A stretch of 38,792 nt of DNA, taken from positions 1-38,792 of the forward strand of contig MHSR01000005.1 of the NCBI GenBank assembly GCA_001822815.1. Direction: 5' to 3'. Origin of the DNA: Candidatus Terrybacteria bacterium RIFCSPHIGHO2_01_FULL_43_35 (GTDB lineage: Bacteria > Patescibacteriota > Minisyncoccia > Terrybacterales > GWB1-40-14). The translations under genes were made by a program, and so were the position numbers. A model generated the notes under the pieces. The model was given only the letters and a program-made list of their open reading frames with translations. It searched no databases and was not told the origin of the DNA. Shown here piece by piece: positions 29,149 through 38,790 of the stretch. The first letter of the stretch is position 1; every line of letters starts with the position of its first letter.

Positions 29149-29371
29149 TGGTTCGTCCTTCTATATCTACCACTATCCTGAAACTAAATATCTTCTGAAG
29201 GAAGAAGATGTGTCAGATAAGCGCTAATAAAAAGTCGTACCAATTCAAAGACGATATGTTTATTTCACCCCAAGCCTTGTTTTTATTAATTCAACCAGCC
29301 GTTCCATTTTCCAATCATTCTATCATTCTACTGCCTGACCGACTAATGTCAAAATGCAAAATAACAAAAAT

Positions 29372-29390
29372 CGCCTTAGTGAATAAGGCG
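29372..29390 (-). terminator. Terminator after tRNA-Asn
   Basis: CGCCTT/AAGGCG followed on the minus strand by ATTTTTGTTATTTTG. It would end the dnaG-rpoD-orf-tRNA unit. Confidence 0.8.
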
Positions 29391-29401
29391 AAAGTCGTTT
29401 G

Positions 29402-29473
29402 CTCCGCAGGTAGGATTCGAACCTACGACCAACTCCTTAACAGGGAGCTGCTCTACCGCTGAGCTACTGCGGA
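29402..29473 (-). tRNA. tRNA-Asn (anticodon GTT)
   Basis: Cloverleaf on the minus strand: acceptor TCCGCAG/CTGCGGA, D arm GCTC/GAGC, anticodon stem GCTCC/GGAGT with loop CTGTTAA, and T arm GTAGG/CCTAC with loop TTCGAAT. The discriminator is G and CCA is not encoded. It lies 25 bases after the stop of the small basic protein gene, so it may be part of that transcript. Confidence 0.97.
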
Positions 29474-29498
29474 ATGAAACTTTTTAATTTCTATCAAA

Positions 29499-29981
29499 TT
29501 AAGCGGCTATTGGCAAGTTATAAGGTGGCTGTAGATCGTCAGGATTGATGTTGGACTCAGAATTAGCTTCTTTGGTTGACGGCATAAACGGTTGGTCGGG
29601 TTTATCTTCATCCATTTTACGTTTCATTTCCTCAATACGTGAAGAGTGAAATTGCTCCGGCTTAGTTTCTGCTACTGGTTGAGCGCCGCCTTTAACCAAC
29701 AATCTGGGTAGGCGCCGCTTCATTTTCTCCGTAAGCGGATCGTTGCGCTTTTTATCAATTCTTTTAAGCGCTTTATTCATTATCTCTTCTTCCGTAACCC
29801 ATTTTCTGTGCTTCTTTGCGGCAATAGCCTCGGCCTGAGTTTTTATTGCCTCGGCAAGTCTCTTTGTAATTACCGTTTTTTCTCCAACCTTACTTCTTTT
29901 GAGTCCCCTGTCTAATTGTTTATCAAGTTGTTTTAATTTTAGTTTTGGCCGTTCGGGCCCAAACTGATATATCTTTGCCAT
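29499..29981 (-). CDS. Basic hypothetical protein downstream of rpoD
   Basis: A 160-residue, strongly charged protein without a recognised domain. It begins MAKIYQFGPERPKLKLKQ, continues through Lys/Arg-rich helices (RKWVTEEEIMNKALKRIDKK) and ends in a Pro/Asn-rich tail. A TTG-initiated form from 30026 would add 15 residues encoded by low-complexity AT-rich sequence, which is less credible than the ATG at 29981. It follows rpoD by about 40 bases and is probably co-transcribed with it. Its basic nature suggests nucleic acid or ribosome contact, which is a guess. Confidence 0.65.
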   Translation of the reverse strand: MAKIYQFGPERPKLKLKQLDKQLDRGLKRSKVGEKTVITKRLAEAIKTQAEAIAAKKHRKWVTEEEIMNKALKRIDKKRNDPLTEKMKRRLPRLLVKGGAQPVAETKPEQFHSSRIEEMKRKMDEDKPDQPFMPSTKEANSESNINPDDLQPPYNLPIAA

Positions 29982-30022
29982 GTATAGATTAATTTGAAAT
30001 TTAGATTTTGTAATTTGGAATT

Positions 30023-31261
30023 TCAACTTCCATATCCCTCAAGAGCGCGAGCCTGCTTGTGCATGCGTATACGCTCCAGGGCCTTGGCCTCAATTTGACG
30101 TATGCGCTCACGTGTGACGCCAAATTCCTTGCCGACTTCTTCCAGGGTATGGGTAATACCGTCTTCCAAACCAAAACGCATGGTCAATATTTTTTGTTCG
30201 CGGGGCGAGAGATCTTTTAATATATCTCGTATTTCATCGCGCAGAAGTTCTCGCGCGGCCATTTGCGAGGGAAGAAGTTCTTTATCGTCTTCAATAAATT
30301 CGCCCAGCGTTGAATCTTCCTCGCCTTCGCCCACCGGCGCCTCCAAAGAAACGGTATCTTGAGAAATTTTCATTATATGACGAACTTTATCAACCTCTAT
30401 CTGCATTTCTGAAGCGACTTCTTCAGCTAGGGGCTCGCGGCCCAAATCCTGCAGAAGCCGGCGTTTAACTTGAGTAAATTTGGATATAGTTTCAACCATG
30501 TGCACCGGAATGCGTATAGTGCGGGCCTGATCGGCTAAAGCGCGGGTTATGGCCTGACGAATCCACCATGTGGCATAAGTAGAAAATTTATAACCCCGTC
30601 TGTAATCAAATTTTTCCACGGCCCTGAACAAACCTATGTTGCCTTCCTGAACCAAATCAAGAAGGGTAAGATTTGGGCTTCGGCCGACATATTTTTTGGC
30701 AATAGAAACAACCAAGCGTAAATTAGCCACAGCAAGCTTGTGCCAGGCCTCTCTATCGCCTTTTTCTATGCGTCGGGCCAGTTCTTTTTCTTCATCCGCG
30801 GTCAAAAATCTTTCTCGGCCTATCTCACGCAAATAAAGCTGTACTGAATCGAAATTTTCAGCTGTTGGTATGGTTAATTTTCTGCGGCGTCTGGTTCGCT
30901 TTACTTTAACTCCGGGTATGACGACTTCCTTTTCTTCCTCACCTTCAACACGCAGATAGCTTTGCGGCTCGGTAACTTCTATGTTGGCGCGAGAAAGTTC
31001 ATCGTAAATACGCTCAAGACCAGAAACATCGCGCTCGATGTTGGGAACCATATATTGTATTTCGCCGTACGTCACAAAACCACGCTGTCGACCGCGCCGT
31101 AAAAGTTCTTGAACAACCCTCTCTTCCACTATAACTCGCTTGCCGGTCTTTTTTATTTGAGTTTTGGCGCGGATTTTTTTGGCCCGTTTCTTTATCTTAT
31201 GCCTCCTGGCAACCCGCCTGGTTTTCTTTACAAGTTTCTTTTTTTTGTGCTTGGTTTTCAT
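30023..31261 (-). CDS. rpoD: Primary sigma factor RpoD (sigma-70)
   Basis: Housekeeping sigma subunit of RNA polymerase. 412 residues. The first 45 residues are exceptionally rich in Lys and Arg ([15 protein letters not shown]...). A short region 1.1-like segment follows ([20 protein letters not shown]), then region 1.2/2 with [18 protein letters not shown] and [20 protein letters not shown], and region 2.4 [17 protein letters not shown]. Region 3 has [13 protein letters not shown]. Region 4.2 [20 protein letters not shown] binds the -35 box. The many TTGACA/TATAAT-type promoters in this window agree with an ordinary sigma-70. It follows dnaG by 11 bases. Confidence 0.98.
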   Translation of the reverse strand: MKTKHKKKKLVKKTRRVARRHKIKKRAKKIRAKTQIKKTGKRVIVEERVVQELLRRGRQRGFVTYGEIQYMVPNIERDVSGLERIYDELSRANIEVTEPQSYLRVEGEEEKEVVIPGVKVKRTRRRRKLTIPTAENFDSVQLYLREIGRERFLTADEEKELARRIEKGDREAWHKLAVANLRLVVSIAKKYVGRSPNLTLLDLVQEGNIGLFRAVEKFDYRRGYKFSTYATWWIRQAITRALADQARTIRIPVHMVETISKFTQVKRRLLQDLGREPLAEEVASEMQIEVDKVRHIMKISQDTVSLEAPVGEGEEDSTLGEFIEDDKELLPSQMAARELLRDEIRDILKDLSPREQKILTMRFGLEDGITHTLEEVGKEFGVTRERIRQIEAKALERIRMHKQARALEGYGS

Positions 31262-31272
31262 GCGTATATTTA

Positions 31273-33090
31273 TTATCCGCTTATTATCTGGGTCAATTCA
31301 AACGAAACCAATTTGAATTCTTCTTCCAACGCGGAAAGTCGGCTCGCGTCGCCACTTCGCTCTACGGCGGCAAGCTCGGTTGAAAGAGCGTCCAAACGTT
31401 CTCGCAACTCAATCATACGTATTTCACGGAAACAACGCTCTATCTCATCCTCCAAATCGATTATAGCAAGATCTAACATAGAGGCTTGCATTGCCAACGT
31501 ATCAAAAATATTCGCGTGCTCGTTAGCAATGGATGAACGTATATGCGAGGAAATATCCGATATTTCTTCGCTTGAAATACCTTGCACCAAAGCTTGAGCG
31601 ATGGCGCGCGAGGATGAGGCCGCGAAATAAACGTCAATATTCGGCTGGGTATCGGCAGACTGGGCGCTAAGTTGCGGTGGCAAATTACGGTCCTCGGCAG
31701 TCCGCAAAAGTAAAGTTATCAGATATTCTTCAAGTTGCTTGCGACGTGAAGAAACCGTACCGACAGAATTATCGGCTTTGCTTTCTACGGGCTTATTAAA
31801 TTCTTTTTTAACTTCTATTCTTTTAAGCTCTTCCCAAACATTTTCTTCTCTTATGCCCAAGCGACTGGCCAATTCTTGTATCCAATGACCCTGCTCAATA
31901 TTATTCCCCACACGGGCTATCAAGGGCAGAACGGAAGCGGAAATTTTACGCTTACCTTCAACATCATCTGGAGAATAGTTAATACAAGCACGATCCAAGA
32001 AAAAACCTATTATGGGTTTGGTCTGGTTCTTAACTATATCCATCCATGAAGCAGGAGCATCTTTGACCAGGTCTGCCGGGTCTTTACCGCCTAAAATAGG
32101 CGCCACACGCACCATTAAACCTTCCTCAAGAGCTAAATCAAGTCCGCGCCTGGTTGCGGCCTCACCGGCATTATCGGCATCAAAAGCGATGATCAAAGTA
32201 TCGGTATAGCGTTTTATGGTTTTCAAGTGATTGGCCGTCAAAGCCGTGCCAGACGTGGCAACCGCATTTTCTACTCCGGCCTGATGCGACATTATCAAAT
32301 CCATCTGGCCCTCAACCAATACGACGGCATTTTCGGTTCTTATAGCGGTTCTAGCCTTATCCAAACCATATAATATTTTCCCCTTATCAAATATCGCGGT
32401 TTCGGGCGTATTCAAATATTTTGGGTCGCCGTCTGCCGTCTCGCGCCCAAAAATTCTGCCGGTGAAGCCAAGTATGCGTCCATGCGTATCAAAAATAGGA
32501 AACATTATCCTGCCGCGGAAACGATCGTAAATTGCGCTGCTTGAATTTTTTATCGCAAGACCAGATCTTATAATCTCATCATTAGAAAATCCTCTGTCAA
32601 AAAGAAAACGCAGAAGGGAATCTCTGGATGCTGGGGCAAAGCCTAAACGAAATAGTTGCTTGGTCTCGTTTTTCAAACCACGCGAAACAAGATATTCATT
32701 GGCTTGACCACCGGAAACACTTTTCTCAAGCTGGGCTTCAAAAAATTGCGCGGCTAATTCGTTCGCTTCTTCTATCCTGCTGCGTTCGTTACGCACGGCC
32801 GGATCTTGTCTGGTCAAAACCACACCGGCTCGCTGTGCCAAAATACGCAATGCATCAACAAATTCAATTCCATCCATTTCCATCAAAAAAGAAAACATGT
32901 CGCCGCCTTTGGCGCAACCGAAACAGTGCCATGTCTGACGTTCGGGTGAAACAAAAAATGAAGCGGTTTTTTCCGCATGAAATGGACACAGGGCTTTATA
33001 ATTTATACCTGCTTTTTGTAAACGAAGATAACCGCCTATAATATCCACGATGTCCAGGCGGCTTTTTATTTCTTCAACTGGCGAAGGCAC
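31273..33090 (-). CDS. dnaG: DNA primase
   Basis: Makes RNA primers for replication. 605 residues. The N-terminal zinc finger has Cys35, His38, Cys56 and Cys59 (CPFHAE ... HCFGC). The RNA polymerase core follows ([25 protein letters not shown], then the TOPRIM part [17 protein letters not shown] and [18 protein letters not shown]). The C-terminal helicase-binding part is present but weakly conserved. It heads the dnaG-rpoD unit, a common bacterial pairing. Confidence 0.97.
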   Translation of the reverse strand: MPSPVEEIKSRLDIVDIIGGYLRLQKAGINYKALCPFHAEKTASFFVSPERQTWHCFGCAKGGDMFSFLMEMDGIEFVDALRILAQRAGVVLTRQDPAVRNERSRIEEANELAAQFFEAQLEKSVSGGQANEYLVSRGLKNETKQLFRLGFAPASRDSLLRFLFDRGFSNDEIIRSGLAIKNSSSAIYDRFRGRIMFPIFDTHGRILGFTGRIFGRETADGDPKYLNTPETAIFDKGKILYGLDKARTAIRTENAVVLVEGQMDLIMSHQAGVENAVATSGTALTANHLKTIKRYTDTLIIAFDADNAGEAATRRGLDLALEEGLMVRVAPILGGKDPADLVKDAPASWMDIVKNQTKPIIGFFLDRACINYSPDDVEGKRKISASVLPLIARVGNNIEQGHWIQELASRLGIREENVWEELKRIEVKKEFNKPVESKADNSVGTVSSRRKQLEEYLITLLLRTAEDRNLPPQLSAQSADTQPNIDVYFAASSSRAIAQALVQGISSEEISDISSHIRSSIANEHANIFDTLAMQASMLDLAIIDLEDEIERCFREIRMIELRERLDALSTELAAVERSGDASRLSALEEEFKLVSFELTQIISG

Positions 33091-33135
33091 AATAGAAAAT
33101 CAAAATTCAAAATGCAAAAGTCAAAAATAAGGTAA

Positions 33136-33163
33136 TTTCGCCTTCGCATATGCGAAGGCGAAA
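33136..33163. terminator. Perfect 28-bp palindrome between DHS-like gene and dnaG
   Basis: TTTCGCCTTCGCAT and its exact complement meet with no loop. It lies downstream of the deoxyhypusine-synthase-like gene and upstream of dnaG on the minus strand, with T-rich sequence after it, so it probably terminates the former. Confidence 0.65.
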
Positions 33164-33252
33164 CGTATTTTGAACTTTGGTATTACAATATAAGCTTAAC
33201 CTTTAGCTGCGAAAAAGCCAATAGAAATCAATAATCTACGTTATCCCCATCT

Positions 33253-34245
33253 CTACCAACCCAATACGTAAGCAAACATAAGCGGAGCAACGATGGTCGC
33301 GTCTGATTCAATAACAAAACGAGGAGTATCAACGCCCAACTTGCCCCAAGTAATCTTCTCATTCGGAACTGCACCGCTATATGAACCATAAGAAGTGGTA
33401 CTATCAGAAATCTGACAGAAATAACCCCATAATTTCACATCTTCCTTAAGATCCTGCTGGAGAAGAGGCACAACACAAATCGAAAAATCTCCGGCAATGC
33501 CTCCGCCAATCTGGTAAAAACCGATTGAATTATCTTTTGCATTCTCACGATACCAATCAACTAAGGCATCCATCTGTTCTACGCCAGACTTCATTATACC
33601 AATACTCTTAATACCTTGATCAGAATCGGGTCCTCCTTTTCCCCGCGACAACGCAACAAAGACATTCCCCAGCGTTGAATCTTCCCAGCCGGGCGTCCAA
33701 ATCGGAATATTCTTTTCGCATGCGGCAAGAACCCAAGAATCTTTAGGATCTATCTCATGAAACTCTTTAAACAGCCCTTCGCGAATAGCTTGATAAAAAT
33801 ATTCATACGGTAAATACCGTTCCCCTTTTTGATCAGCGCGTTGCCAAACCTTAATCATTTGGTTCTCAATCCGACGCATTGCTTCTTCCTCTGGAATACA
33901 CGTATCTGTAACACGATTAAGCTTCTGATTTAAAAGTTCTACTTCATCCGCTGGAGATAAATGACGATAATGCGGCACTCGCTTGTAGTGGGTGTGGGCA
34001 ACAAGATTGAAAATATCTTCCTCAAGATTGGCTCCGGTCGTTGATATGCCGTGAATTTTATCTTGTCGGATCATTTCTGCCAAAGAAAGCCCCAATTCTC
34101 CAGTACTCATCGCGCCAGCCATCGCAAGAAACATTTTGCCTCCACCTTGAAGATGTTTTACATAAGCTTCTGACGCATCAACAACAACTGCGGCGTTGAA
34201 ATGCCTAAAATGTTGTTGGATAAAATTTTTGATTGGAGAGTTCAT
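33253..34245 (-). CDS. Deoxyhypusine synthase-like protein
   Basis: A 330-residue Rossmann-type protein of the deoxyhypusine synthase family. Supporting segments are MFLAMAGAMSTGELGLSLAE (about 37-56), GISTTGANLEEDIFNLVAH, a middle NIPIWTPGWEDSTLGN block and the C-terminal FVIESDATIVAPLMFAYV. In eukaryotic enzymes a Lys in the GGGVxKH loop forms the covalent intermediate; here the loop reads QIGGGIAGDFSICVVP and has no Lys at that place. Bacteria lack eIF5A, and known bacterial relatives act on polyamines, so a polyamine role is possible. It has its own promoter. Confidence 0.87.
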   Translation of the reverse strand: MNSPIKNFIQQHFRHFNAAVVVDASEAYVKHLQGGGKMFLAMAGAMSTGELGLSLAEMIRQDKIHGISTTGANLEEDIFNLVAHTHYKRVPHYRHLSPADEVELLNQKLNRVTDTCIPEEEAMRRIENQMIKVWQRADQKGERYLPYEYFYQAIREGLFKEFHEIDPKDSWVLAACEKNIPIWTPGWEDSTLGNVFVALSRGKGGPDSDQGIKSIGIMKSGVEQMDALVDWYRENAKDNSIGFYQIGGGIAGDFSICVVPLLQQDLKEDVKLWGYFCQISDSTTSYGSYSGAVPNEKITWGKLGVDTPRFVIESDATIVAPLMFAYVLGW

Positions 34246-34281
34246 AGAATGATTTACTGCTTAAAAATAAAGCGCATGGTA

Positions 34282-34310
34282 ATTATATATTTTTTGTATG
34301 CACGACGCAA
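34282..34310 (-). promoter_or_regulatory. Promoter of the DHS-like gene
   Basis: TTGCGT (34310-34305) and TATAAT (34287-34282) with a 17-base spacer. Confidence 0.75.
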
Positions 34311-34333
34311 TGTGGATAAACAAAAAATAAAAC

Positions 34334-34353
34334 CGCCCCGCAATTGCGAGGCG
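34334..34353 (-). terminator. Terminator of the sortase operon
   Basis: CGCC-c-CGC/GCG-a-GGCG around AATT; the minus strand continues GTTTTATTTTTT. Confidence 0.85.
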
Positions 34354-34376
34354 ATTTCACTCAAAAATAATCTTAC

Positions 34377-35009
34377 TTATGATACAAGCTCGGCTTTTAT
34401 AATCAAACGATTCTTGGTGGTATAAAGCGGCGTGCAAGTGATAAGCGTAACGATGGACTTATTGGTTCCGGCAAGAACTGAAATATCCGTAGGCGGAACT
34501 ACTTTTGTCTCATATACGCGATAGGTATATGTTTTCCCGGTCCATGAAATCGTAAAGGTATCCCCCACCGCTACTTTATCTAAATTGAAAAACGTTTCTG
34601 GATTGGGTGGCTTGTGCAAATAGCGGTGGCCAAACAATACGGTATTGCTACCTTTGTCCGGCGTACTACTCCAAGGCGAGCGCCATGCGCCGCGCAACAA
34701 AACTTTCTCGTTCTTACCTTCAACTATAGGAATATCAACGCCTATCTTACTAATAACGAGACGCGGAACATTTTGAACACTTGGCGCATTTTGTTGTACA
34801 GACGGCGTAGTGGTACTTAAAGCTGACGCGCCGTTAAGCGCCAAAGGCACTTGAGGCTCACCCGGAATTTCCTGCGGCAGGGTGTGCCCATCCACATAAA
34901 CTAAAAATGCCAACAGTACAATCCCGGTAAACGAAACAATCAAACCCCCTATACCTAAAGCATAGAGGGTTCGATTTCCGATCTTTATTTTCTTAATCGG
35001 CAAATTCAT
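34377..35009 (-). CDS. Sortase (class D/E-like)
   Basis: Membrane-anchored transpeptidase that cleaves LPxTG-type signals between Thr and Gly. 210 residues with one N-terminal membrane anchor (about 16-39), a low-complexity linker and the catalytic beta-barrel. The triad is visible: His128 in TVLFGHRY, Cys192 in TLITCTP and Arg201 in KNRLIIKAEL. The TLITCTP context fits classes D/E better than A. The gene starts nine bases after the stop of the large LPNTG protein, which is therefore its obvious substrate. A TTG directly before the ATG was not taken as start. Confidence 0.93.
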   Translation of the reverse strand: MNLPIKKIKIGNRTLYALGIGGLIVSFTGIVLLAFLVYVDGHTLPQEIPGEPQVPLALNGASALSTTTPSVQQNAPSVQNVPRLVISKIGVDIPIVEGKNEKVLLRGAWRSPWSSTPDKGSNTVLFGHRYLHKPPNPETFFNLDKVAVGDTFTISWTGKTYTYRVYETKVVPPTDISVLAGTNKSIVTLITCTPLYTTKNRLIIKAELVS

Positions 35010-35018
35010 CAATCTTTA

Positions 35019-38000
35019 TTAATTCTTCGTATTCTTTCTCTTTCTTGCAACAACTACTACCGCGGCGCTTGAAGGCAAAACGATCATCAGCATTAGAGAT
35101 ATCGCGAGAATCATATCTCCAAACAAGCCGCTTTGTGTCGCGCCTCCGGTATTAGGCAACGTAGAGAAGCCCAAGACCTGCGGCTGACGAACTTCAACAT
35201 TCGCATCATCAGTTATCGTGGCAAAGTTAGCGGCATTAACCGAAGCAGTATTGGTGTACACGCCAGAAGCAACATTCGGACCGACCAAAACAGCGTATGT
35301 AATGGTTTGGGATGCGCCCACGGCCATATTGCCGAGATTCCATGTCTGGGTTGTAGCGCCTGTCGGAACCACATAGGTGAATCCTGCCGGCAACGTATCG
35401 GTCAAAACAACATTGCTTGCAACACCCGGTCCCAGATTGGTCACAACAACGGTGTAGTTAAGCGTGCCATTGGGAGTGGTAAAAGATTCAAGAATAGATT
35501 TCGCGATGGTCAAAACCGGTGCAAGAGGAGCTGGAGGAGGTTGAGGCGGAGGTGAAGGCGGAGAATAGGGGGGATTAGGCGGACTATAAGGAGGCGCAAT
35601 ATCGTTATTGGTTATAGTACAAGACTTAACATCTGCTAAACCAAGGGTAATATTGCCGCTTGAATCACAGTCGCCACTGACAGCTGCGGTATAGCCGCTT
35701 TGGTTGGTTTCAGAAACCACATACGCACCCGCGCTGAAGGTATTTTGAGCGCCTGAGGTAACTTGGGTCTCGCCGACATATAATGGGAAGTCAGAAACAA
35801 TTTTCGTTCCGCCATTGTCGTTAATAACAACTTTAGTAACGGTAAGTTTTGGCGCGATATCATTGTTGGTGATAGTACAAGTATAATCTTGACCAGCAAC
35901 TACTATAACATTGCCTTGATTGTCGCAATCTCCAGAGAAAGAAACCGCGTATCCGGAATCAAGAGTTTCGCTTACAACGTAAGTAGCAGGGTCAAGTGTA
36001 AGAGTTTGACCGCTGGTAACTTGCGTCTCGTTTACAAACAGAGAGAATTGCGAAATTGTTTTTGTACCGCCGTTATCATTTATTACAACTTTGTACACGG
36101 TTAGACTGCCTTGAGTCGGAGGCGGCACAACACATTGTCCCTCAATCAGCACATAGCCATCAGGAACTGTTTCTTGAGGGCCTTCTAAATTAGGACAGAC
36201 ATCAACTAAAGTATTTGTTATGGTACATGTTGCAGAACCACCATTTGGAATATTAACTCCAGAACAATTGTTATATGCTGGGGTATAATTAGGCGCTGAA
36301 TCTTCAACGACAGAATATGTTCCGGCATTAACAGATAAATCATTTTGACCGTCTGGTTCAAAGGCTTGAGATTCGCCGCCATTAACCGAGAACAAGAAAT
36401 CTTCAGGGTTAAGATTGCCACCGTCAATTATTTTTTTAACGATAAGCGTTCCGGATTGATCATCATTTGTAATAACGCAACTCTTCAAATCTCCAAGAGC
36501 AAGTGTAATTGTTCCGTTTGCTAGACAGTCTCCTGAAATAGTGGCCGTGTACCCGGCATCTTCAGTTTCACTAACCGTGTATGGGCCGGCATCAAAACCG
36601 TTCAAATCTCCGGAAGTAACGGGGTTATTATCAACGAACAAGGGAAAATCGGACACTACCTTAGTTCCGCCGTTGTCGTTAATAACAATCTTGGTAACCA
36701 GAAGTTGTGGCTGGATATCATTGTTTGTAATCGTACAAACCACAGAGTCGCCCCAATCAAGGGTGATATCATCGCCGTTTTGGCTACCGCCGACGCATAC
36801 CCAATTGCTTGAAGAATAACCATCAGGACCGCCTGATTCAGAAAGGGTGTATGTACCCGGCTCAAATGTATTGTCGCTTGTTGCGCCACCTGCGCCAGAA
36901 ATTGGCGTTGGGCCATCATCAGCGTACAATGTCCAATCTGAAACGCTAGCTGTGCCACCATTATCAGTAATTACAACCTTTACCAAGGTTAATGAAGGGG
37001 CTGGTGGAGCAAAAGTATTTGTAGCTGTGCAGGTTACGTTTTCGTCAAGAGGTATTGCGACTTGGTCACCGTTTTGGGTGCCGCCATCACAACTCCAACC
37101 GCTCAAAACATAATAGGATGGACCGATTGATTCGGAAAGCGTATATGTGCCTGCTGAAAAAGTTGAATCGCTCGTAACACCGCTGGTACCCGAAATACTT
37201 GTTGGGCCCGTTGCGGTTAGTGTCCAGTCAGAAGCAGATGCAATGCCTCCATTAACTTCTTTCAATAAGGTTAAAGACGGAGCGATGTCATCATTAGTAA
37301 TAGTACAAGTCTTATTATCACCTACTCCAAGAGTAACGTTGCCGTTTGCATAGCAATAACCAGAAATTACACCCACATATCCTGCGAGATTGGTTTCGGA
37401 AACTACATAAGAGTCGGCGTTAAGCGTATTTGGCGTTCCAGATGTTACTTGGATCTCGTCCACGAACAGAGAGAAATCTGAAACTTGAGCATTGCCGCCA
37501 TTGTCATTAATAACTACTTTGTTAACCGTAAGAGTTCCGGTGGTCGGCGCGTTATCATTATTAGTAACTATGCAAAGTTTTTGTTCTCCCGCCGAAATCG
37601 TACCGCTACAATCAGTAGAATAAGAAACGGTGTAGCCGGTATATGCACTTTCTGTTACGGAATATGCGCCAGGCTTCAATTGCACCGGCGTTCCAAGGCC
37701 CGAACCAGGAAAACTTGTTGGGCTGGCATCCACTCCGCTAACGTTGATAGTAAAATCAGATGCCACAGCCGTGCCGCCGTTATCATTAATAACATTCTTC
37801 ACAACGGTCAATTCACCAGCTAAAACCGCATTGGCAGAAAGAGAACGATCTTGGTTCCCGCCTGAACCATCCAAATCAATTAAGCGTGTATGATATGGAG
37901 AACCGCTAATGCCGCCGGCAGAATTACCCGCACCCCACGTCACCGGCGAAGCAATGTGCCCGCCCCAAGCCAATAACACTGTAGATGAAGAGGTTGTAAA

Positions 38001-38690
38001 ATCTATTTGAAGCTGAGTTTCATCTTGACTTGCCGTTAGACTGCCCTGGCTTACGTAAGACATTCCTGTGATGGAGCCGTTCCAAACAGTCATATTCCGC
38101 TCAGCTGCGGGCAACGCATTAAAGGCCGCGGTTGGCTCACCGGTAACTGGACTACCAACACTAGAAGGTGCTGGAATAGCAAAAGTTGATGGCGCTCCAA
38201 GGCCGCTAATACCAGAAGTTGGATCTATCGTTTCAGCCGAATGGCCAAAAATGCTGTGCGGCTCTAAACGATTATAATGCGTAATAAAATCTATGGCGTG
38301 CTTACCGCTATGTTTAATATCCCACTCAATTTTTACAGTATGAGCTCCGGATGAAAGATTGGTCAAAACTAAACGATAAGGAATTGAATAGCCTTCGATG
38401 TAGTGAGCATTGGAACTACCCGCATTGCCGTTGACCCAACCACCCGTTACTAAATTACTATCGAGACAATTGCTGGGACTAGCGCTAGTTCCATTCCGAC
38501 ATTGATCAAGGTCGGCGCTTGCAGGAGCCGCCAAAGCAGCAAACGGCACAGACTGCGCCGTTAACGACAAAACCAGCATTGTTGATACAATGTAGGAATG
38601 TTTTAATTTACGACTAATTTTTTTGGCGAAATAAACCCGCGTGCCAAAGGCGCTGGGTCGGCCAAAATTCTGGAATATTTTGTGTTGCAT
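35019..38690 (-). CDS. LPNTG-anchored surface protein with CnaB-like repeats
   Basis: A 1223-residue wall- or surface-anchored adhesin-like protein. Layout: long signal region (1-55, AFAALAAPA-type end near 50-57), N-terminal domain (about 60-290), eight repeats of roughly 75-115 residues from about 292 to 1020, a proline-rich hinge (PPYSPPNPPYSPPSPPP), one DUF11 domain (about 1058-1170), then LPNTG at 1178-1182, a membrane span and a basic tail. Each repeat opens with a Lys strand (LTVTKVVINDNGGT), has YxVSET in the middle and closes with CTITN. That is the Lys/Glu/Asn set of CnaB/SpaA folds that form internal isopeptide bonds, plus a conserved Cys pair in most copies. The sortase gene follows directly. 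Confidence 0.93.
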   Translation of the reverse strand: MQHKIFQNFGRPSAFGTRVYFAKKISRKLKHSYIVSTMLVLSLTAQSVPFAALAAPASADLDQCRNGTSASPSNCLDSNLVTGGWVNGNAGSSNAHYIEGYSIPYRLVLTNLSSGAHTVKIEWDIKHSGKHAIDFITHYNRLEPHSIFGHSAETIDPTSGISGLGAPSTFAIPAPSSVGSPVTGEPTAAFNALPAAERNMTVWNGSITGMSYVSQGSLTASQDETQLQIDFTTSSSTVLLAWGGHIASPVTWGAGNSAGGISGSPYHTRLIDLDGSGGNQDRSLSANAVLAGELTVVKNVINDNGGTAVASDFTINVSGVDASPTSFPGSGLGTPVQLKPGAYSVTESAYTGYTVSYSTDCSGTISAGEQKLCIVTNNDNAPTTGTLTVNKVVINDNGGNAQVSDFSLFVDEIQVTSGTPNTLNADSYVVSETNLAGYVGVISGYCYANGNVTLGVGDNKTCTITNDDIAPSLTLLKEVNGGIASASDWTLTATGPTSISGTSGVTSDSTFSAGTYTLSESIGPSYYVLSGWSCDGGTQNGDQVAIPLDENVTCTATNTFAPPAPSLTLVKVVITDNGGTASVSDWTLYADDGPTPISGAGGATSDNTFEPGTYTLSESGGPDGYSSSNWVCVGGSQNGDDITLDWGDSVVCTITNNDIQPQLLVTKIVINDNGGTKVVSDFPLFVDNNPVTSGDLNGFDAGPYTVSETEDAGYTATISGDCLANGTITLALGDLKSCVITNDDQSGTLIVKKIIDGGNLNPEDFLFSVNGGESQAFEPDGQNDLSVNAGTYSVVEDSAPNYTPAYNNCSGVNIPNGGSATCTITNTLVDVCPNLEGPQETVPDGYVLIEGQCVVPPPTQGSLTVYKVVINDNGGTKTISQFSLFVNETQVTSGQTLTLDPATYVVSETLDSGYAVSFSGDCDNQGNVIVVAGQDYTCTITNNDIAPKLTVTKVVINDNGGTKIVSDFPLYVGETQVTSGAQNTFSAGAYVVSETNQSGYTAAVSGDCDSSGNITLGLADVKSCTITNNDIAPPYSPPNPPYSPPSPPPQPPPAPLAPVLTIAKSILESFTTPNGTLNYTVVVTNLGPGVASNVVLTDTLPAGFTYVVPTGATTQTWNLGNMAVGASQTITYAVLVGPNVASGVYTNTASVNAANFATITDDANVEVRQPQVLGFSTLPNTGGATQSGLFGDMILAISLMLMIVLPSSAAVVVVARKRKNTKN

Positions 38691-38761
38691 GTGTTTTTCT
38701 TCTTATTTATTTTTTGTTTAATTTATTAAAGTTTTTAATTAAATTTCCATTAACCTTTCTA

Positions 38762-38790
38762 ATTGTACTACAAAATAATGATCTTGTCAA
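38762..38790 (-). promoter_or_regulatory. Promoter of the surface protein-sortase operon
   Basis: TTGACA (38790-38785) and TACAAT (38767-38762) with a 17-base spacer, about 70 bases before the start codon. Confidence 0.88.

Noticed and set aside
29208-29462. Plus-strand open frame ending in a stretch like CSAGRIRTYDQLLN
   Set aside because: This is the well-known spurious translation of the antisense strand of a tRNA; here it covers tRNA-Asn and has no promoter or ribosome site.
29985-30022. AT-rich stretch read as an N-terminal extension (from TTG at 30026) of the protein after rpoD
   Set aside because: The sequence is low-complexity intergenic filler; the ATG at 29981 gives a more plausible N-terminus.
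35133-37823. Several plus-strand open frames opposite the surface protein gene
   Set aside because: They are antisense shadows created by the repetitive coding sequence on the minus strand; no start signals are present.
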